A stretch of DNA of 24,156 nt. It comes from JAKORR01 sp964608495. GTDB lineage: Bacteria > Armatimonadota > Zipacnadia > Zipacnadales > FEN-943. The notes below the pieces were generated by a model. That model saw only the letters and a list, made by a program, of their open reading frames with translations. It had not been told where the DNA came from and made no database searches. How positions within the stretch are numbered: position 1 is the stretch's first letter; every line of letters starts with the position of its first letter. The position numbers and the translations under genes are program-made. The stretch spans positions 1-24,156 of the forward strand of contig CAZSOQ010000062.1 of NCBI GenBank assembly GCA_964608495.1, given 5' to 3'. Below, in pieces: positions 17,498 to 24,156 of the stretch.

Positions 17498-17501
<4 letters not shown>
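15489..17501 (-). CDS. GAF-PAS kinase-like protein with decayed ATPase core
   Basis: A 670-residue soluble protein. Residues 1-120 resemble a pseudo-receiver that lacks the acidic pair and the conserved Lys. GAF (about 165-320) and PAS (about 325-440) domains follow. A phosphoacceptor helix has intact H460 in A-H-E-L-K-N-P. The C-terminal region aligns in order with the ATP-binding domain of the upstream kinase, but both N-box Asn residues are lost (S-H-L-L-R-F), the G1 Asp-x-Gly is replaced (R-A-P-R-D) and the G2 loop reads E-I-D-L-G-P. ATP-dependent autophosphorylation is therefore doubtful. Its ATG overlaps the upstream stop by four bases (ATGA), coupling translation to the intact kinase. 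I infer a pseudokinase partner or phosphotransfer scaffold. The reading frame is intact over 2 kb, so this is not a pseudogene. Confidence 0.85.
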
Positions 17502-19999
<2,498 letters not shown>

Positions 20000-20017
20000 T
20001 GCCGTCTGCCCCGCGAG

Positions 20018-21307
20018 CTAGGCGGCTGCCTCCTCGAACCGCCGCAGTATCATGGCCGCATGGGTCCCCCCGAAGCTGTGGGAGTTGACCGCGGCCGTGT
20101 CCACGCGTGCCCGCCGCGCCGTGTTGGGCACGTAGTCCAGGTCGCAGTCCGGGTCGGGCGTCCTGTAGTTGATGGTCGGAGGCACCACGCCTTCGATGAA
20201 GGTCATGCACGCCGCGATGGTCTGCATGCATCCCGCCGCGGCGAAGGGCTGGGCCGTGACCGGCTTGATCGAGCTGACGGGGATGTTGTAGGCGTGGTCA
20301 CCCAGGGCCAGCTTGTAGCCTCGCGTGTCGGCCACATCGTACTGCTTGTTGCCGATGCCGTGAGCGCATACGTAGTCCACGTCGCTGGGGGCGAGACGCG
20401 CCGCGGTCAGCGCGTCCCTCAGCGCCCGGTTCAGCTCCTCGCCGGTCGGGATGGACATGACCATGTGATAGGCCTCGGACGAGAACCCGGCGCCGAGCAC
20501 CTCGCCGTAGATGTGTGCGCCGCGGTCCATGGCATGTTGCGCGGTCTCCAGCACCAGCGCCGCGCCTCCCTCGCCGAGGACGAGGCCGTCCCGGTCCAGA
20601 TCGAAGGGCTTGCAGGCCCCGGCAGGATCGTCGTTGGCCCGCGAGAGTACTCGCTGCTTGCACAGCACGGCGAACACGAACTGCGACAGGCAGGCCTCAC
20701 TGGCGCCCACGATCATGCACTTGGCTTCCCCCCCCCGCAGCACCTGGACGCCGTTGTCCACGGACACGATCGAGGTCACACAACCCGTCGAGTTGGAGAG
20801 GCACGGCCCCTTGAGGCCGAACTCGATGGACACATGGCTTGTGGCGGCGTGAGCGGGGATCTCATTGATGAGGCCGGAGTAGGCGGCCTTGGGGCCCTGT
20901 TCGAACACGGTGTGGTAGCCCTCATCGGCGATGTTCCCGCAGCCGGCCCCACTGCTGCCGAAGACCGCGCCGATGTCGTAGGGGTCCATCCGCGTGGGGT
21001 CGAGGTCCGCATCGGCGAGGGCCATTCGCGCCGCGGCGACGCAGAAGTGCACGAAACGTCCCTGATGGCGCGCCTTGCGCTCCTCCACGTAATCCAGCGG
21101 GTCGAAGTCTCGTACCTCGCCGCCGATCTGTGACGACAGCTCGCTCACGTCGAAACCCTCAATCCTCCGGACCCCGGACACGCCGTCGCGGACGGAGCGC
21201 CAGAAGGCGTCCTTGCCTATGCCGCAGCACGACACGACGCCGAGGCCGGTGATAACCACTCGGCGGGCAGGTGGCCGCACCATTGCCGTACTTGTGTCCC
21301 TGAACAT
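20018..21307 (-). CDS. Beta-ketoacyl-ACP synthase (FabF-like), Cys-His-Gln site
   Basis: A 429-residue thiolase-fold ketosynthase of the KAS II/type II polyketide group, which condenses an acyl chain with malonyl-ACP. The fold signature V-V-I-T-G-L-G-V-V-S opens at residue 17. Nucleophile C176 lies in S-T-G-C-V-T-S, and the first His, H316, in A-H-G-I-G-N. The second His, normally in the K-x-x-T-G-H loop, is Gln353 in K-P-V-T-A-Q-P-F. N408-S-H-S-F-G-G closes the site. With Cys and one His kept but the other replaced, decarboxylation may be slow or the enzyme may use an unusual substrate. No ACP, ketoreductase or acyltransferase adjoins it. It is second in an operon with sensor kinases, 40 bp after the barrel gene. 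A start at 21283 is also possible. Confidence 0.85.
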   Translation of the reverse strand: MFRDTSTAMVRPPARRVVITGLGVVSCCGIGKDAFWRSVRDGVSGVRRIEGFDVSELSSQIGGEVRDFDPLDYVEERKARHQGRFVHFCVAAARMALADADLDPTRMDPYDIGAVFGSSGAGCGNIADEGYHTVFEQGPKAAYSGLINEIPAHAATSHVSIEFGLKGPCLSNSTGCVTSIVSVDNGVQVLRGGEAKCMIVGASEACLSQFVFAVLCKQRVLSRANDDPAGACKPFDLDRDGLVLGEGGAALVLETAQHAMDRGAHIYGEVLGAGFSSEAYHMVMSIPTGEELNRALRDALTAARLAPSDVDYVCAHGIGNKQYDVADTRGYKLALGDHAYNIPVSSIKPVTAQPFAAAGCMQTIAACMTFIEGVVPPTINYRTPDPDCDLDYVPNTARRARVDTAAVNSHSFGGTHAAMILRRFEEAAA

Positions 21308-21347
21308 CCACGCCTAGCTTCCCGTCGGAATCGCTCGCTCGGTCCCC

Positions 21348-22352
21348 TCACCACTCGTAAATGGCCTGCAACTGATGAGTCTCGGACCCGCCGAAGACGT
21401 TCCTGGCGATTTCATCATTCCAGTCCTTGACGAAGGCGTAGTCCAGCTCGAGCTTCTCGCCCCTGTACCCCACGCCCACGGTCGGGTTCTGGTCGTTGAG
21501 GCCGGCCCGCAGGCTCCACCTGGGGGTCACGCAGCACTCAGCGCCGAAGTGCCAGCCCGCGAGGGTGCCTTCAGTGGCCCCCGCGGAGCTGCTGCCCTCC
21601 TGGTACTCGGCAGCGACCAGCAGATTGGGGTACAGGTACTTCGACACGCCGACCGCCAGCAGGTCCGTGTGGAAGGCCTGGCTGACGAGGCCGCCAAAAA
21701 CGATACCGGCTCCCTCGACGGTCTCCTGGTAGTAGTCGTATACCAGACCCCATTGCTCGCCGGGGGTCCGCTCGTAGGCCAGCCCCACGCGGGCGCCGTA
21801 ATCCGATTCGGCCTTCATGTCCATGATCGGCACGCCGCCGGGGGCCCACATCCCCAGCTTGAGTTCGGAGCCCGGCGACATACCGATGCCGGCCACGAGC
21901 TTGGGGCTGAGCCGATGCCCATAGTGGATGGACAGATCGTCCTCCGCCATGTCAACGAAGATCCCACCGCCGCCGGGCAGAAGCCCGGAGTTGCTATGCA
22001 GGGAGAAGATGCTGACCTGCAGGCCGTTGATGTTCTCCCTCAATGGGAACACAAGGTGCCCATGACTGCTGACCACGTCCGGCCCGCGGTCGAAGTCGGT
22101 GGAGCTCAAGCCCAGACTGACGTTGGGTGCGTCCTGCATCGCCGCAAAGGCTGGGTTGGCGAACCCGCGGTCCCAGACGCACGACAAGGGTCCGCCCATG
22201 CCCGCTTCCCTGGTAGTCGTCGCCGACGACAGACCAAAAGGATGTACCAAAGCGTAGTTCCCCAGTTCGCTGCACTGTGCTAAAGCGCTACAGCCAAGCA
22301 CCAGAAGGCAAAGCGCCACTGTTGCTGCCGTGTTCCTCGACGTCTGCGACAT
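21348..22352 (-). CDS. Outer-membrane beta-barrel protein
   Basis: A 334-residue exported protein. A signal peptide (residues 1-25) ends in A23-L-A25; the L-G-C at 19-21 makes a lipoprotein signal a weaker alternative. The mature part has no hydrophobic helices but many alternating strands ending in Gly/Tyr/Phe turns, and it finishes in Q-A-I-Y-E-W. A final aromatic residue is the usual recognition signal for barrel insertion. Strand content and length fit a FadL/PorV-like 12- to 14-strand barrel, but I cannot assign a family. The ATG has GGGAGGG at good spacing. It is the first gene of the ketosynthase/kinase operon, with a promoter-like region and an inverted repeat upstream. It could carry the hydrophobic compound made or sensed by the neighbouring genes; this is inference. 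Confidence 0.75.
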   Translation of the reverse strand: MSQTSRNTAATVALCLLVLGCSALAQCSELGNYALVHPFGLSSATTTREAGMGGPLSCVWDRGFANPAFAAMQDAPNVSLGLSSTDFDRGPDVVSSHGHLVFPLRENINGLQVSIFSLHSNSGLLPGGGGIFVDMAEDDLSIHYGHRLSPKLVAGIGMSPGSELKLGMWAPGGVPIMDMKAESDYGARVGLAYERTPGEQWGLVYDYYQETVEGAGIVFGGLVSQAFHTDLLAVGVSKYLYPNLLVAAEYQEGSSSAGATEGTLAGWHFGAECCVTPRWSLRAGLNDQNPTVGVGYRGEKLELDYAFVKDWNDEIARNVFGGSETHQLQAIYEW

Positions 22353-22393
22353 GCTGGCCCTCCCGTCCAGTTGACGTAATGCATCTCCTCCTC

Positions 22394-22426
22394 CCTAGAA
22401 CACCTCAACTCACAGGTGGTTCTAGG
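22394..22426. other. Inverted repeat in the leader of the barrel/kinase operon
   Basis: CCTAGAAC-ACCT and AGGT-G-GTTCTAGG form an 8+4-bp stem with one bulged G and an eight-base loop, 42 bp upstream of the barrel gene. It could be an operator palindrome or an mRNA leader hairpin. Confidence 0.5.
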
Positions 22427-22451
22427 CACGCCTCCCTCAAGCTAAGGTCAA
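22425..22451 (-). promoter_or_regulatory. TTGACC-N17-TGCC element, copy 2
   Basis: Matches the element at 3892-3918 in 20 of 27 bases with identical 17-base spacing. It lies about 73 bp upstream of the barrel gene and touches the inverted repeat at 22394-22426. Confidence 0.35.
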
Positions 22452-22462
22452 TCTAAAGTAAA

Positions 22463-22471
22463 AGTATACCA
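22463..22471 (-). promoter_or_regulatory. Extended -10 promoter of the barrel/kinase operon
   Basis: On the minus strand TGG-TATACT forms an extended -10 box in a locally A/T-rich stretch. The -35 position (GCGACA) is poor, which is tolerated at extended -10 promoters. Initiation near 22456 gives a leader of about 100 bases that includes the inverted repeat. Confidence 0.4.
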
Positions 22472-22587
22472 CAGGAAGCGCTCATTGTCGCCTACGCCAG
22501 CAAGAGAATCTTTCGTCAAGACGATCGAAATGCGCGCGCAACCCAGGCACGCTTCCACAATCCGCCGGCCGCACTGGCCCCAAGCCG

Positions 22588-23703
22588 CTACTCACTGTGC
22601 GGGGCTCGCGTCCGGCCCACCGTCTCGACCATGGCACGGTAGTTCTCGGGCTTCACCGACGGGTTGATCTCGCTGGACGAGCCGACGAACATGCCGCTGG
22701 TCCTCAGGGCGTCGGTCTCGCGAAGGTGCCGCTCCACCTCGCGAGCCACCTGATCGGGGCTGCCTCTCTCCATCAGGTCCACGCCGTCCACGCCGCCTGC
22801 CCATACCAGCTCCGGCCACTGGGTCTTCAGCTCCGTGATGTCCATGCCCAGGGCCGGCTCCAGGCAGTAGAAACCATCCACGCCGCAGGCGACCAAGTCC
22901 GGGATGACGCTCCGCCAGTTGCCGTCGCTGTGGTAGATGACCTTGAGCCCGTGGTCGTGCCAGGCCGCGGTCAGGTGCCGCAGCCGCGGGAAGTGCTCTT
23001 GCCGCAGGAACTCGGGGCTGAAGATGGGGCTATGTTTGGTGGCGAAGTCGTCAGCGATGAGAATCGCCGGTGAAAGGCCGGGGTCGGCCACAGCGTGCAC
23101 GCGGCGTAGCTCCGACTGCGCATAGGCCTCCAGGAAGTCCGACACGACCTCGGGGCGCTCGGCGTACAGGTAGCAGAACAGCTCGAGGCCCAGGCGGGAC
23201 CAGCAGGTGCACAGCCCGACGGAGCTGCTGGTGTCGAGGATGACGGTGTCACCGACGAGCGCTTGCAGGCCCCGCAGGCGGTCGGCGAACTCCCGGCGGG
23301 CGCGGCCGGGATCGAAGGGAGCCTCGCGCAGCGCCTCGGTGCGGCGCAGCAGGTACTCTCTCGCGCCCGCCACGTCCGTGAAGGGACGGCTGACAGTCCA
23401 GGACGTCCAGTTGTCGTGCTGGATGACGAAGCCCTCGGAGTCCGTCACCCGGCGCGTGCCCCTGGGCGCTACGGGAGGGAAGCAGGCATCGAGGGTCCGT
23501 CGAATGACCACGCAGATGTCCTCTAGTGTGTAGTCGAAGCCACGGATCCTCTTGCCGGTGTACAGAGCGATGACGCCGGGGTTGAAGCTGACCTGGTCGT
23601 GGAGGGCGACGCGGTCCACGGGCTGCAGGTCTAGGGTCCTGCGCACGCGCTCGGGCTTGGACAGGACATCCTCGGCGAAGATCTTGTCCTCGCTGTCCCG
23701 CAT
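22588..23703 (-). CDS. URO-D-superfamily protein, fourth paralogue
   Basis: A 371-residue URO-D-like barrel protein. Recognisable parts are the K16-P-E-R-V opening, P28-V-D-R-V, A217-D-D219 in a substrate-side strand, Y257-H-S-D260-G-N262 and the C-terminal V340-G-S-S-S-E-I-N-P-S-V region. The H-S-D-G-N motif occupies the place of the zinc-binding His-x-Cys of MtaA-type methyltransferases, so zinc-thiolate chemistry is unlikely and the catalytic mode is unclear. The ATG at 23703 has only a weak ribosome site (GAG/TGAAG), but the upstream in-frame extension of 56 residues is Arg-rich and overlaps the preceding gene. It is 148 bp after a CBM9-like protein on the same strand and 235 bp before the barrel operon, so it may be transcribed alone. 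Confidence 0.8.
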   Translation of the reverse strand: MRDSEDKIFAEDVLSKPERVRRTLDLQPVDRVALHDQVSFNPGVIALYTGKRIRGFDYTLEDICVVIRRTLDACFPPVAPRGTRRVTDSEGFVIQHDNWTSWTVSRPFTDVAGAREYLLRRTEALREAPFDPGRARREFADRLRGLQALVGDTVILDTSSSVGLCTCWSRLGLELFCYLYAERPEVVSDFLEAYAQSELRRVHAVADPGLSPAILIADDFATKHSPIFSPEFLRQEHFPRLRHLTAAWHDHGLKVIYHSDGNWRSVIPDLVACGVDGFYCLEPALGMDITELKTQWPELVWAGGVDGVDLMERGSPDQVAREVERHLRETDALRTSGMFVGSSSEINPSVKPENYRAMVETVGRTRAPHSE

Positions 23704-23807
23704 GGCTTCACTCGTGCGCGGCGCACAGCTGCGCAGGACGCCACCAGAGCGGCCCCGGGCAGGGCGAGCCCGCCGACCGCACCTGAGGCCGTGGCTTGTC
23801 CGCGCGG

Positions 23808-23821
23808 GTGCGCGGGCGCAC
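23808..23821. other. GC-rich palindrome after the CBM9-like gene
   Basis: GTGCGC-GG-GCGCAC, 30 bp downstream of the stop of the CBM9-like gene. It may fold in the transcript as a weak terminator, but there is no T-run. Confidence 0.3.
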
Positions 23822-23851
23822 GACACGGGCACTAGACCACGGCCGCGGTCG

Positions 23852-24156
23852 TCACGGAGCACCCAGCTCAAGCACCCCGGCGTTCTCCACGAACCACGTC
23901 CACGCGCCGGTGCCCTGCCACATCAGCCAGAAGGGCTCGGGCGCCGTCTTCCTGACGCTTATGTTGAAAGCCAGCTTCCTGTGCTTGGCCGGGTCGAGGC
24001 CCAGCGACGCGAAGGGCAGGCGCCACTCCGCGGTCCACCGTCCCGCGTCCACGACGCGCGCCGCATACTCGACGCCCTGGGCGGCCTTCTTCACGGCCGC
24101 CGCCGGCGCGCCGGCCTCGTCGCTGCTCTCGAAGTGGCCGGACGTGTAGCCTCGCA
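23852..24156 (-). CDS. C-terminal part of a CBM9-like domain protein
   Basis: The frame is open from the window edge to a TGA at 23852, giving the last 100 residues of a larger protein. The segment Y-A-A-R-V...W-T-A-E-W-R-L-P-F-A-S-L-G-L, then L-A-F-N-I-S-V-R-K and W-L-M-W-Q-G-T-G-A-W, matches the strand pattern of CBM9/DOMON-like beta-sandwich domains attached to secreted glycan-active or surface proteins. Conserved Trp and Arg positions that usually contact ligand are present. A GTG at 24094 could be mistaken for a start, but the preceding 20 codons in frame are protein-like, so the gene is truncated by the window. The rest of the protein, and any catalytic domain, lie outside. Confidence 0.65.
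   Translation of the reverse strand, partial: RGYTSGHFESSDEAGAPAAAVKKAAQGVEYAARVVDAGRWTAEWRLPFASLGLDPAKHRKLAFNISVRKTAPEPFWLMWQGTGAWTWFVENAGVLELGAP

Overview
The window looks like a chromosomal segment of an uncultured, high-GC, Gram-negative-type bacterium. An outer-membrane beta-barrel gene with a C-terminal aromatic residue points to a diderm cell. Several divergent uroporphyrinogen-decarboxylase-like (URO-D) paralogues, a ferredoxin-fused aldo/keto reductase, a PIG-L deacetylase and a secreted SGNH hydrolase resemble the gene content of Armatimonadota or Planctomycetota-like heterotrophs. That placement is inference from gene content. Most genes have clear Shine-Dalgarno sites, and several apparent long reading frames were trimmed to internal ATG or GTG starts on that basis.

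Layout. Positions 104-3351 (minus) hold three divergent URO-D-like genes in a row. Positions 3352-4904 are about 1.5 kb without a convincing gene, but contain hairpins, a good sigma70-type promoter and a long leader. Positions 4905-8315 (plus) encode a 70-residue two-helix membrane protein, a CHASE2-PAS hybrid histidine kinase and a receiver-only response regulator, closed by a 14-bp hairpin. Positions 8791-13774 (plus) encode a PIG-L-like deacetylase with an altered catalytic motif, a broken GNAT acetyltransferase, a secreted SGNH hydrolase with beta-domains, and an aldo/keto reductase with two [4Fe-4S] motifs. A hairpin at 13792-13810 separates these from a convergent operon.

Positions 22352-13839 (minus) form the most unusual unit: outer-membrane barrel, beta-ketoacyl synthase with a Cys-His-Gln active site, multi-pass membrane GAF-PAS kinase, a second kinase whose ATP-binding core has decayed, and a REC-kinase-REC hybrid. 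All are closely spaced (40, 18, -4 and 18 bp). Positions 22588-23703 (minus) hold a fourth URO-D-like gene, and 23852 to the window end (minus) holds the C-terminus of a probable CBM9-like protein.

How they may work together. The metabolic genes (URO-D-like proteins, AKR, PIG-L, SGNH, CBM9-like) fit use of glycans or small methylated or aromatic substrates. The two signalling clusters carry four recognisable receiver domains but no DNA-binding output domain, so their outputs must lie elsewhere or be protein-protein. The main candidate for an undescribed system is the operon joining a ketosynthase to an active/degenerate kinase pair and a double-receiver hybrid kinase.
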